Source: Tricholoma matsutake (lineage: Eukaryota > Basidiomycota > Agaricomycetes > Agaricales > Tricholomataceae). From it: a stretch of 64,000 nt of DNA. The translations under genes were made by a program, and so were the position numbers. Within the stretch, counting starts at the first letter, position 1. Every line of letters begins with the position of its first letter. Below are positions 45,228 through 57,050 of this stretch, piece after piece. The DNA lies in contig AP026541.1 in NCBI GenBank assembly GCA_026075535.2, positions 8,184,001 to 8,248,000 on the forward strand. Reading direction: 5' to 3'. The notes under the pieces were generated by a model, which worked only from the letters and a program-made list of their open reading frames with translations, ran no database searches and was not told the origin of the DNA.

Positions 45228-46899
45228 CTATGTAAAACCTCCACGAGAACCCGGAACAAAAGGGATTCTCTGATTTCCTCCTGACATATTGAATGGCACG
45301 ATGCGGGGTGATGCTTTGGCACTTGGTAGCATGAAACGCTGAGAGATGCCTGTTGAAGGTGTCGTCGTTTGGGACTGTGACTGCGGAAGAAATGCTGGGA
45401 TCGGATTGAGAGGAACAACGCGGTTTATTCTGGGATGAGTGTTGATGGGAGGCGCTTGAAGAGATTCTGAAGTTGACGCCGAATGTGGATTGCCATGATT
45501 GATATGAATGGCAGTACTTGCTGATTGTTTTCGACGTGCATGCAACGGTGTAGGTGGCGGACCCATGTCTCCTTGTTGCTGGCCCGAATGTCGATGAGTA
45601 TGGATTTGACTGTGAGGATCAAAAGGACTTGGTTTGTTGTTTGACGCAGACGTCACCTTAGCTGGTTTGAATTTGGCTGGCGTGGGAACAGCATGTTGTC
45701 CGTGAGGGTCGAGGGCCTGCGGCGCTTGGATATAATGTTGCTGTTCTTGATTCGGTCTTGTCTGTTGGAGTGATCGCGGCGCAGCATGCGTTTGTGTAAG
45801 TCTCGGGGTCGAAGGAGGAACATAAGAATAATGCCTGTAGATAAAATGTGACGGATGTATGCGCCTTCGCGAAGCCTTTAATAAGCACAACAGTACGTAC
45901 TCTGTAAAGGTACCAGCTTGCCGTTGGGTCGGTGGGCGAGTACTATGGTGAACGTTTTCTGAGGGAGGTCTATCGTCTTGCTCTCCGCGCCTGTTCGATA
46001 AGAGATTCGGCGCTACTTGGCCTGGTGGAAGTGTAAGCCTATTTGGACCGACTGAAGAGATTGACAGCGGACTAGAATGTGTCTGTGGTCGCCTGCAAAC
46101 TGTCGATCGTCATGCACTTGAATAAATCAAAAGTTCTAACTCACAAACGTGCATCGACCATTGGGCGCTTGCCATTAGAATTCATGATGTCGGACGGTTG
46201 CTGAATACTGTATCCTAGGCTAGACTGTTGCGAACTCCCAAGAAGTTGCCGGAGTTGATAATTTTCACTGTCGAGGACTTCATTTACTCTGAGGTAGAAA
46301 CTTAGATCGATGACAGCCAGTGTTGGGAGAAATGGAGCAAAACAATGAGTACTTCTTGACTTCAGCTGCCTCACGTTTGAGCCGCTCGATAACAACGCGT
46401 TGCTGCTGGTGTCTAGTTTTGTAATAACGAATCTGTGATGCCAGCGTTTCTTGTTGAAACTTGAAAGATGTCAGGTGAATTGCAGAGCACGATGGTTGAT
46501 GCCTGCCTTTGCCGCCTGTGCGACGTTGTCCAGGATGATCGGCACAGGGCGAAACCATTCAGACATCGGAGCATCCAGCTAACGCGATTAATTCGGAATC
46601 AACTAGCTCGGCAACCTCAACCTGCGACAAACGAACCTCGCGTTGCAAGGGCACGAGGTGGACACCTTGAGCACCGCACTGAGCACAACTCTGGTCGGCA
46701 TCTTGAGACTTCAAGTCAGTCGTTTTATCATGCCCTAGTAGTACGGCAACGCACTAAGATGGTTATTGCATACGACATGCCCGCATTCAGTGAGCCAGAA
46801 GGGAACAGTCGCGCCAAGTGCAAAAGGCAGTTGACATCGCCCACAGTTTACAAACTCCCAGAAATCGAAGTCGGACTGTGATGCTGGTGCGTTAGACAT
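45228..46899 (-). CDS. RING plus coiled-coil protein, HEI10/CCNB1IP1-like (7 exons)
   Basis: Exons: 46899-46755, 46701-46637, 46578-46507, 46459-46353, 46288-46145, 46092-45901, 45834-45228; total 1332 nt, 443 aa. An N-terminal RING-like site uses C19, C22, C39, H41, C44, H47, C54, C57 (VNCGRCQLPF, PFWLTECGHVVCNNHL, DQSCAQCG), followed by APMSEWFRPVP and a coiled coil (~95-150, FQQETLASQIRYYK...RLKREAAEVKKVNEV). The tail is long, Pro/Gln/Ser-rich and basic. RING, PMS-W-F and coil order match meiotic crossover ligases of the HEI10/Zip3 group, which mark recombination sites on the synaptonemal complex. Intron 3 (46506-46460) needs a GC donor. The family call is from memory of motif order. Confidence 0.75.
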
Positions 46900-47723
46900 G
46901 CTGAATCGAAGACACTAGTTAGAAAGCTAGCAAATCAACATCACGTGAATATACATTGACGCCCGATCCATCAGCATCAGGAAAATCACACTTTTTATTT
47001 CAACTTTTTTTGTGCTTTTCAGCTTTATAATGGTCACTCCTAAAGTCAAAAGTTTGTTATGTAAGTAAAATAGTGTTGTAAACGTGCCATGTAAAGTTGA
47101 AAAAGTTAGAAAAGTTATGTAATGAGAAAAAACAATTAAAGGAGCATAAAAAACACCTACCTTGTACCCCCCATCTTGTCCTCATGTCTGTCTTCCCACC
47201 GTTCGCTCGTTTGGTGGACCTCCCCGTCATCATTGTCATCGTCTTCCTGTCATTTCCGCTGCATCGCATCACTGGGGCATTGGGCTGGTCCTCATTCCTG
47301 TCCCCGTCCTCTTTGCCTTGATTGTTGTCCTTGTTGCTGTTGTCATCAGTTTTGTCCACCGTCTCCATCATTGTCAGGTAGTGCCTATGGTGCTGGGTCA
47401 TGCTTCATCTGGTGGTGGGGTGCAAGTTGGGATGGAGATGGGGATAGGGGGTGCACCTGGCATTGGGCAGCCATTGTCAAGCTGGAAACACCAAGATCAA
47501 TTACTAATCATGATGTGACATGCAGATGAACTTTGGGAGACATGCAGAAGACATGAACTGAACTCATGTTGTTTCGACATGAGCTGGCAGATGCCTCTGG
47601 TGCAAGGGAGGGGCACTAGAATAATTAATAGTAGAAATAGAAAAACCTCCCCAACAAAAAATGCAAGGGAGGCCCCTGTCTCTCATCTCCATCAGCCCTG
47701 GTGCCCCCCCCTTGCAGTGGTAC
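46900..47723. other. Promoter side of the RING gene, then old repeat-like sequence
   Basis: 46900-47060 is A/T-rich and should hold the RING gene promoter. At 47071 TAGTGTTGTAAACGTGCC resembles a hAT terminus. From 47160 to 47723 the DNA is T/C-rich with GTCATC/GTCCTC runs like those at 62064-62500 on the other side of C4, so both are probably flanks of one older repeat. No gene supported. Confidence 0.4.
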
Positions 47724-47900
47724 TGGAAGGAAGCTTCCAACACTCAAGGACACGAGAACTATAAGGAACTTAATATAATTCGATGGGGGAATCTAGAATA
47801 CAGTGCAAGTACTCGAGTATAGACTATATATTAATGGAATGACATGTGATAATGGAGTGGCATGTGATAATGTAGTGATGATGTAAGAGGCACTCTTACA
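47724..47900 (-). repeat. C4 3' LTR
   Basis: Minus-strand start TGTAAGAG-TGC-CTCTTACA, end GGAAGCTTCCTTCCA. The inner flank on the minus strand is GGAGTATGAGAGAG, the likely polypurine tract; B has GCATGGGAGAG at the same place. Confidence 0.92.
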
Positions 47901-47928
47901 CTCTCTCATACTCCAAAAAAATGACCCA

Positions 47929-47950
47929 GGGGGGGGGGGGGGGGGGGGGG
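47929..47950 (+). repeat. G22 homopolymer
   Basis: An uninterrupted run of about 22 G just inside the C4 3' LTR. The length is likely to vary between cells and to be misread by sequencing; on single-stranded DNA it could fold as a G-quadruplex. Confidence 0.85.
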
Positions 47951-48179
47951 TAGTGAGGTCACTGGGAGTGGTGTTGACAAGGACGAGGATCAGTGTTGAC
48001 AAGGGTAGGTAATTGACAAGGATAACAGTGGGTTCACGTTGATGAAGGCAGGCTGGGCATTGATGAAGACGGGCATTGACAAGGATGTGGACCCAAAGGT
48101 GACTTTACATGCTCCAGGAGAGCATCAGTGCATTATCGGTCATTCAAACTGTGCTGCATGGAGAGCTTGAGGCAGAAAT

Positions 48180-48378
48180 TGTGGTGACCTGGGGCTTGAC
48201 CCCGCATTTGTATATATTATATTTCTTTGCTATTGACCTGGCTGGCCCCTATAAAGGGACCAGCCTTCTATTTACATAATCAATCTCTTTACTACCACCT
48301 CGAGTACACACAATAAATATATGTTATTCGTGTTTAGCTCCTGTGTGATATTAAGGGACCCCCCTACGACTCACTACA
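48180..48378 (+). repeat. E 5' LTR
   Basis: TGTGGTGACC...GACTCACTACA. A TATA box TATAAAG (48250-48256) sits in a near-palindrome GGCCCCTATAAAGGGACC. No evident tRNA primer site follows (GTTTTTTAAACACTC). Confidence 0.93.
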
Positions 48379-49884
48379 GTTTTTTAAACACTCAAACTCG
48401 TATAGAGTTAAGCTCGACATCGCCCCATCAGCGATCATCATCAACATGACCCTGAACTTCTCCCGCAAAGGGAGAAAATTCTCAAATGGAAGCATATCTG
48501 TCGCTAGGACCCGAATCAAGTTTCTTTGCACTCGACTCTTTGCTTTTTGCCCACTGCTACGACCAAAATTCTTTTTCTCCATTGCTGAAGATTGTACCTC
48601 AAGAATGAGACCATGGTTTTGACCAGGGCCAAGAACAAGAACAAGCTGAAGCCTGCTCCCAAGCAGGATGCGCAAGGTAAATCTCATCCATCACCATCAG
48701 GGTCAGATTCTCCTTGGCGTGCTCCGAAAGATTTGGCTGGATCCCATCCACTCGAGGCACATACAAGCACCTTGAGAAATGACATTTCTCCTACTAGGGA
48801 CTTTCAGACCCTCGAAGCGCATACAGCCGCTTCGAGAAATCTCAATTCCTCTGCCCTCTGCCCACACCATTGATGGCCCACCATCGAGGACGCCGATGAC
48901 AGCGAACCTGGATCCAGAAAATCTGTCTCGTCAAACAACAGTCAACGAGACACTCGTTCCAATCCAGGACCTCCTCCTGGCTTGCAGAAGCTTTCTCCTC
49001 TGGATGAATTGACCCCAGAGCCCAACAACCACTGGGTTACCCCCAGTAGTGGTATTGATCTTCCCCACAACAGCCAGATGTACGAGACACCTGGATTATT
49101 CCCTGCCGTATGGCTGGATTTAATAGCAACACCGATGAATGCTGATGATCGGCTGTGCCGACGCCTAGAGAAAAGACCCCTCAAGGCCAAACCTCGAGAG
49201 GATGGATTGGATGACAAATTTGGAGCTGAGCATTTTGCTCAGTTCGCAACGGATATGTTTACCTGTTGCATGGATGCAAGAGATTTTGAACTGATTAAGT
49301 TGGAAAACCAACTTAAAGATCTGGCGTTAAGTTACGCCAGTCACTTTGCCCATAGGGAAATAATCAACCCTACTATGCCTCGTTCCACAGCAATGGAACG
49401 AGATCCCAACCTTGTTCCACCAACCCAGTGGAACGAGAAAATCCTGCCACCCACAGACATGGTTCCCCATGTCTACAGACACCCGAGTTATCTCGTGAAG
49501 TACCTTCTAAAAGGAAGGTACACTATATCAACAACAACAGGATTGTCCTTCAAAGGATATGCAATGGCGATATCCAGGATGGACATCCCACCTCGATCCC
49601 CGATCAGGGGATCTGTTTCGACAAAGATGGTCAACCTTGGGATAAGGATGACCCTTCATCTCACCATAAAAAGTGAGAGAGCCCACCATCTGTAAATTCC
49701 CGATGGCCTGGTCAGAGTCATGCTGGCCATGGAGGACCACCAGATGGAGATGGGTCCGGGGATGATGGTAATGGAAGTGATAGCGACTCGACGTATAGCA
49801 CATCGAGCAATGAAAGTACCAAACATTCTTCCTGATTTGAGGAAGAGGTGTCCTGCAGATACTTGTCAAATCCCCAATGAGGAG

Positions 49885-50328
49885 TAGTGTTTGAAGGTCC
49901 AGTCCATGGTTATGTAACAGTCTTTTGGAATTTTGAGATGTAATCTGCTTGTTAAAGCCTTACAACTTATCCTGGCATTTCAGGACTTTTTGTACACAAT
50001 GTCAATATAGGACCAAAAATGTTTTGTCATTATGCCTCAGTGGTTTTTACAGAATAAAACATATTAAACACAAAACAATTTTTCCAGTTCATACATTTTT
50101 CTCAAAACCTCGGAAAATGTATAGACTGGAAAAATTGTTTTATGTTTAATATGTTTAATTCTGTAAAAACCACTGAGGCATAATGACAAAACCTTTTCAA
50201 TCATATATTGACATTGTGTACAAAAAGTCCTGAAATGCCAGGATAAGTTGTAAGGCCTTAACAAGCAGATTACATCTTAAAATTCCAAAAGACTGTTACA
50301 TAACCATGGACTGGACCTTCAAACACTA
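49885..50328. mobile_element. 444-bp foldback hAT-type MITE in E gag
   Basis: Sister of the copy at 3397-3838, arms of about 210 bp, TIR TAGTGTTTGAAGGTCCAGTC. Perfect 8-bp TSD ATGAGGAG (49877-49884 and 50329-50336). Frames inside are palindrome reads. Confidence 0.95.
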
Positions 50329-50604
50329 ATGAGGAGTGCAAACACACACTTCTTCCAGACATACCCTGTCTGGACATTCTGGTACCCCACGAGTACCAAG
50401 TAGCCCTTACTGGTCTACATCTTCCTATCCAGATTCTTATCGAGATAAAGGCTCTCGCCATCCCTCAAAATATTTGAGGGACATTCATGCCAGGATACAT
50501 AGACAGATCAACAACAAGGTCTCTGTCTTGACAGAGATTCCTGCCACTGGAGGCAAGAATGGTCCCAGAGTTCCCAATCTGTCGAAGTACAGCAGATTAC
50601 CCGA

Positions 50605-51443
50605 TAGTGTTTAAAGGTCCAGTCCGATCTGGTTTTTGACTTCAAAATGGGGTAACTGGCAACCGCAACTGGTCTAGGACCGACCCAGATATTGGAGGAC
50701 CGCAACCAGACCCTTTAGGACTGGTCCTAATTGGTCCATGGACTGAAAAAAGACTGGTTCAGACTGGTCTTTGGTCGTAAAATTTATTGTGCCAAATAAC
50801 CCATATGTATCTCAACAAATATGATGATTACCTCAGATACATTATATTAATGGATAGAGATTGTAATACTCCGAAGAATGATTCAACATTTAAGCAATTC
50901 TGTCAAGATTCGACTGAGATATGGCCAAAACTGAAGGGACATGCATTCAAGTTGCAGTTTTTAGTTTGTAATTTGTAGTTTGTAGTCACACTCATTTGGG
51001 CTGTTATATGAATAAAATCACATGGTAAAGATAATTAGGTGTGTTGTTGTTACTTTTATGATGTCATATAGCTGTACAAAAAAAGATTATAGCTCAAGAA
51101 ATAAGCAATGCAATCAAAGTTGTTCTGATACAACAAAATACTCATACAAAAATGTTTTTGGTCATATATCAACCAATTCTTGACCGTTTTTGATGATCCA
51201 GGGACCAAAAATGAAGGAAATATGTGTGGGAGTAAGGTCTAACATAAGTTAAGACGAAAAACTGGTCACAACCAGTTTAAACTGGTTTTTCATCGGTCCT
51301 ACTATATTTTTCAAAATGAAAGACCAGCAACTGGACTGAAAAAGACTGGTCCATAAATAGACCACTGGTCCAGTCCTAATCAGTCCAGTTCAGTTCAGTT
51401 TCGGTCTTTTTTTTGGTCCTACAGACTGGACCTTTAAACACTA
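50605..51443. mobile_element. 839-bp hAT-type MITE in E gag
   Basis: TIR TAGTGTTTAAAGGTCCAGTC, perfect 8-bp TSD TTACCCGA (50597-50604 and 51444-51451). Many ACTGGTC / GACCAGT motifs within ~200 bp of both ends. A 63-codon frame (50787-50978) has no recognisable domain. Same family as 1-487. Removing it restores the E gag frame exactly. Confidence 0.95.
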
Positions 51444-53330
51444 TTACCCGACACCGAAGCCTTTGAAAGATGGATGAATGCCTTTCTTCAGTGGTTAAAG
51501 GTGAACAAGGTGTGCAGCCCTGAACTGGACTCAGACTGCATCAAATATATGGTGATGTTCCTTGAGAACACCGCCCTCACTTGGTTTGAAGATAGTGTTG
51601 ATGGTGCATACCGTCAACAATCTGCCTGGACTTTCAAGGAAGTCATCACCGGCCTATACGACTGGTTTGTGCATGAAAATGCAACCCACAATGCGACGGA
51701 CAAGTTCTGGCACATCGAGTATAACACCGATGAGGGTGTTATGGGGTATTACCACAAACTGGAGTGCTATGCTACCAGGATGATACAGGCACCCAATCCA
51801 TTTACATTCAAAATGCAATTGGTGACCAGGTTGCCCACAAGCATCATATCCTTTGTACTAGACAAAGGATGTTCCACTGAGACAAGCTCAGTGCAAGATA
51901 TCCTACACTTTGCCTGCCAGGTGGAGGAAATCGGTAAGATGAGAAAATGCTTCAATGAAAAGAAGCATATAATGGATTCCACCAAGTCAAAGAGCGCATC
52001 CTCTTTGACTGAAGCTTCCAAAACAAAAGACCCTTCTCCTGAACGGTCTCATGAACGATCCCAGGATCATTCTCATAAAGACAATAAGAACTATCATGAT
52101 AGTTCTAAATATACGGGGTTGAAGTATCCTACCAAGGAGCTTCGAAGTCACAGCGATAGTGATTGCCATAACAAAGATTGTCGTGATACTCGACATTGCA
52201 CGTCTGGAGTGAAACCATCCAGACACTCTGGATCCAAATCAGACAAAAGGTCTGATGACAAGAAGACCCCGATTTGTTACAGCTGTGGAGGTCCACACTA
52301 CTCCACAGATAAGGGCTGCCCTAAGTATGGACAGCCCAAACCGTCGGCTAAGATGTACGCCGCTCAAGAAGGATCAGCGTCTATGGCTGATCCCCAAACC
52401 TCCCATGCTCAACTAAGCAGTGAGCATCATTTGAGTCCTACCCAGGACTCAGATTCACATTCTGCAACAAATGAGAGACTCACCACAGCATACAGCAACT
52501 CAGAGGATAACTCTCACTCTGAATATGGGTCTGCCTTGTCAGACATGAACCCTGATGGTTCTCAGTACAGTTCAGAAGGTGAACTATGCAACTGGGAGTC
52601 TGACACTGGGGGTGACACCAGTGAATATTCTGGATCAGAACACTTTGGTGCGATCCGAGAAATCCTTTTGGAGTATGACTCCGACAGTTGCCCATCCGCC
52701 CAGTCGGTATCCGACTCAGAGGAAGACTCTGAGGATGAGACAGGGAGAAATTCTCTGTCATTTTCTGAAAGATTAGGCATCATGATAGATGACCTATTCA
52801 GAAACAAGCCGTGCTTCAGAGGCGCGACCACTTTGAGGAAGTCCTCTAAGAAAATAACCCATCCTCCTCGCTCTGAGAAGGACAACAGGTGCTTCATGGC
52901 GAAAATGAAGCTTCATGAACTTGAAGCTTTTGTACTCCTTGATTCAGGCTGCACATCTGATTCAATTTCCCCAGAATTTGCCATGTCAGCAAATCTTAAA
53001 GCCCATGAATTGGAAGAACCAGTGCCCTTGCAATTAGGCACTGTTGGAAGCCGTTCGAAGATCAACTTCGGACTATTCACTGATTTTGAAATCGGTGAAA
53101 TAAAAAACACCCATTATTTCGATGTTGTTAACATCGATAGATATGATGCCATTCTAGGCACCATCTTCATGAGGAAACACAGTATAGTTCTAGACTTCAA
53201 ATGTGATGAAGTATGCGTCAAGGGCAAACACCTCGATACCATTATTGAGGGCCCTAACACTTTCAAGCAAGCCCATCGGCATGCTATGCGTCCTCAACCT
53301 CCCAAGGATGAGTGACATGAGAGCGGCCAC

Positions 53331-56300
53331 ATGGCTGCACGAAAGAAGAAGGACCTGGACAAGCCTGGTCTAAGTTCCATGAAGGTGCAACCTCTGTCTG
53401 TTAGACATAGGAATGTTGAAATGGAGGAAGTAGACGATGTTGACAAACATTGTCGGTCTACACTAAAACCTTTGGACCCTGTCCTTTTAGGACCCAAAGA
53501 CAAACCCTTGAGCAACGAAGAAGACAATCTAGAAGAGATCATCCAGGAATTTACTCGGGATAGATTCCCCGAGGGACCCAATTTTGAACCTCCCAGATTT
53601 GACCCCTCTATCCCTGCGGTACTTCCACCAGATCAGGTCAATGACCTGAACGACATACTCTTTGCAATTTGCAAAGAGCTGGCTGATAAAGCTAAATGCA
53701 CAGGACCCCTTTCAAAAAAGGACCTTCCACGCCTCTGAGAGGAGTGGGAGCAATCTTGTCAGGACATCCTCAATGGAGTTCCTGATAAACTACCTCCTTT
53801 AAGGGACATAAACCACCACATCCCATTGGTGGATGAGAAGAAGAAGTATAACTACTATCTTCTGAAGTGTCCCAACTCAATGAGGAAACCCCTCGCCGAG
53901 AAAATAGCCAAGTACTGCAAAGTAGGCTGGTGGTGGCCTGCCCACATGGAGCAAGCCACTCCGATGCTAGTAGTTCCCAAGAAAACTGGGAAACTTCACA
54001 CTGTGATCAACACAGTGAAACGGAACGCTAACATGGTGAAAGATGTTACACCATTTCCTGATCAAGACTTGATTCATCTTGATGTTGCTCAAGCTAGGTA
54101 CTGCTCAAAAATCAACCTCTCTGATGCCTATGAGCAGGTCCGAGATGCCCCAGAAGACATCTGGAAGACCGCCTTCTCAACGGTTCAAGGGGTATATGAG
54201 AGTCTTGTTATGCAACAAGGCGACTGCAATGCACCCTCAACCTTCCAAAGGTTGATGAACTCTATATTCCGAGATTACATTGGAATCTTTGTCCACGCAT
54301 ACCTGGACAATATCTTCATGTTCAGAACACCAGAAGCATCTGGAGCTCGTGTTTAACAGACTATGCGAGCATTCTCTGTACCTCCGTGCAGAGAAATGTG
54401 AACTCTATGCTGAAAAGGTAGAGTGTCTCGGTCATATGATTGACGAGCATGGCCTACACACAGATAGTGACAAAATGGCCCATATATGAGAGTGGAAAAC
54501 TCCTCATAATTATCACGAAGTCCAGCGTTTTCTGGGACTCGTGCAGTATCTGGCACATTTCCTGCCAGATATAAGTGCTTTCACTAGTCCACTTTCTGTG
54601 ATGACTAAAAATGGTCAAGCCTTTTTATGGTGACTGTTGCACGATCATTGCTTCCAGATGATTAAACGCATCTGTTGCATGACACCCATGCTGAAGCCGA
54701 TTGACCCAGATTCACCTGAGCCGATATGGGTGATCTGTGATGCCTCAGTCTTTGGGACTGGAGCAATGTATGGTCAGGGACCTGAGTGGCAAACTTGCCG
54801 GCCTGCTGGGTTCCTGTCCAAGAAATTCTCTGATGCTCAAAGGAACTACCGTACCTTTGAGCATGAAACAATTGCCATACTTGAGGCACTCCTCAAGTGG
54901 GAAGACAAACTGATCGGTAGATGCATTCATGTCATCACTGATCACCAGGTGCTTGAGTTCTTCCAAACTCAACACCAACTATCTGCTAGGCAAACACGTT
55001 GGATGGAATATCTTTCGTGTTTTGACTTTGACATTCGTTATGTCAAAGGCAAATTGAACAAAGTAGTGGATGCTCTGTCCCGCTACTACCAATTCGACTC
55101 TTGGGATGATGCTCCATTAGTCCAACACTACGTCTTTGCAGATGTATGTCTCGATCCCAATCACGAGGATCTCCTATGGGATCGACATCTCGAAATCAAA
55201 AATTGAGTAATTGAAACTCGTTCTGCTGCTTCCCAGCAGAGATGAGTTAGTGAACAACTCAAAGCTCTTCGAGAATGAGTTGAAGAGCATGAGGCAGCCG
55301 CAGCTGTAATTACTGTGAATGTGGAAGAAACAACCATGCCTTCTTCGACGACCAGACAATTGCAGGATGATCCTTCGATTTATGCCTCTCAGGCTAAAGG
55401 GCCTTACCTGCACATTCACATGTCAGAGTTAGACCCTCTGAACAACGATATCCAAAAGGGATATGTGAACGACAAACATTTCAAGAAGGTTCTTGAAAAT
55501 CCAAATAACCACCCAGACTTCCAGACCTGGGATGGTTTCATTTGGAGAAAGAACAGAGGGGGCGAAGAAGTCCTTTGCATCCCCACCTCTACTTCCAAAG
55601 GTATGACCTTACATGGTCATATCATTGAACAAGCCCACACCTTAGTGGGGCATTTTGGTCCTCTAAAGACATCGGAATACATCCATATTGGTATTGGTGG
55701 CCTCGACTTCAATACAAAGTCAAGAAATACTGTGATTCATGCAAACATTGCATCCACTCAAAGGGGGAATACTGCTCCCCTCGAGGCAAGCTGCACTCAT
55801 TACCAACACCCATGAGACCATGGGAGTCAATTGGAATGGATTTCATTGGACCCTTCCCAGAGTCTGAAGGATTTGACTACCTTTGGGTAATCATCTGTTG
55901 TCTGTCTTCAATGGTTCACCTAATCCTGGTGAACATGACGATGACCGCATCACAACTATCTCCCATCTTCGTGAAGGAGATTGTCCGTTTGCATGGACTA
56001 CGTGGCTTGATTGTTTGCAATCGAGACTCTAAATTCACATCCAAATGGTGGCGTGAAATCCACCATATCTTGGACGTCAAATTACTTATGTCCACTTCAT
56101 TCCATCCTCAGACGGATGGAATAACGGAATGCACAAATTGTTCGATCGCTCAGATTCTCAAGCATTCATTGCATCCAGTCAAAAAGATTGGGTAAAGTTC
56201 CTCTCTCTCATAGAGTTTGCCATAAACTCTACGATTAACAGAGCAACTGGGATGGCCCCGTTTGAAATCAACTATGGATTCTTGCCTCGTATGATGCAAG

Positions 56301-56941
56301 AACTTCCTTCTACAGAACACATTCCTCCCAGAGTGCATACTTTCACAATCAGTGCACTGTGAAACATGGCCATGGCCCATGATAGTATCATTGCTGAAAG
56401 AGTCTTTCAATGACACTATGCAAACAAGCATTGGCACAAGGAGCCCAATGTCAAACAAGGAGACCTTGTTTACCTCTCCACAAAGAACCTTGCGTTACCA
56501 AAAGGATGCGCAAGTAAATTGCTACCTAAATTTGTAGGACCCTACAAGGTCCTACAAGCTTTCCTAGAGAAATCCAACTATGTGTTGGATCTTCCTACAG
56601 AACTGAAACACCAGCGTATACACCAATGTTTCCATGTGAGCCTACTAAGGCCTCACCATCCTAACGATGATGCATTGTTTCCCAACAGGCATTATCCTGA
56701 TGCATATGACTTCAGTGCCCCAGATGACACTGAATGGTACGTCAAAGAGATCATGGCACACAAGTGGTGTGGCTGTGCCATCCAATTTGAAGTTAAGTGG
56801 AGTCTGGGAGATGCCACTTGGGAACCTTTAGAGAACTGCAATGATCTTGCAGCCCTGGACGCTTATCTGGCACTGATGGGTGCCAGAGACTGGCAAGAAT
56901 TGCCCAAATGCGCAGGGACTCCTGCGCATCGACAGACCTAA
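53331..56941 (+). pseudogene. E pol: RT, RNase H, integrase, chromodomain, broken
   Basis: Pre-RT linker 53331-53738; TGA at 53736. RT (53826-54356): MLVVPKKTGKLHTVINTVKRN, KINLSDAYEQVR, FQRLMNSIFRDYIG, and HAYLDNIFMF, where YLDD became YLDN (54309-54311). Frameshift, then CEHSLYLRAEKCELYAEKVECLGH. RNase H: VICDASVFGTGAMYG and RTFEHETIAILEAL. Integrase: GHFGPLKTSEYI, frameshift, CDSCKHC, GMDFIGPFPE, IVCNRDSKFTSKWW (Asp to Asn at 56019-56021), STSFHPQTDGITE. Tail VGPYKVLQAF, FHVSLLRPH; chromodomain WYVKEIMAHKWCGCAIQFEVKWSLGDATWEPLEN. Stops near 54487, 54632 and 55205. Confidence 0.88.
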
Positions 56942-57050
56942 CGACTTGGAAATTTCCAAGTCATGTTGGGGGTGTATCAGAATTCACACTCTGCAACTTT
57001 ACATCATGCAGAGTTTCAATTATTTTTTCTTCATCACTTGGTACACTACC

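Larger units (their letters stand above)
48613..53315 (+). pseudogene. E gag and protease, interrupted by two MITEs
   Basis: Leader from MVLTRAKNKNKLKPAPKQD (48613); frame shifts near 48870 and 49660. Capsid flanks join in frame across the second MITE (RLPD then TEAFERWMNAFLQWLK), continuing YMVMFLENTALTWFEDSVDGAY, FKEVITGLYDWFVHE, MQLVTRLPTSIISFVLDKG. A Ser/His/Lys-rich linker, then a knuckle CYSCGGPHYSTDKGC (C-x2-C-x3-H-x6-C, unusual spacing). An acidic Ser-rich stretch (52400-52760), then protease AFVLLDSGCTSDSISPEF and DAILGTIFMRKH. The 51474-53315 part is one open frame of 613 codons. It would encode particle protein and its maturation protease. Confidence 0.87.

Noticed and set aside
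47929..47950. Telomere- or regulatory-type G-rich signal
   Set aside because: A pure homopolymer inside C4; most simply slippage, with length uncertain.
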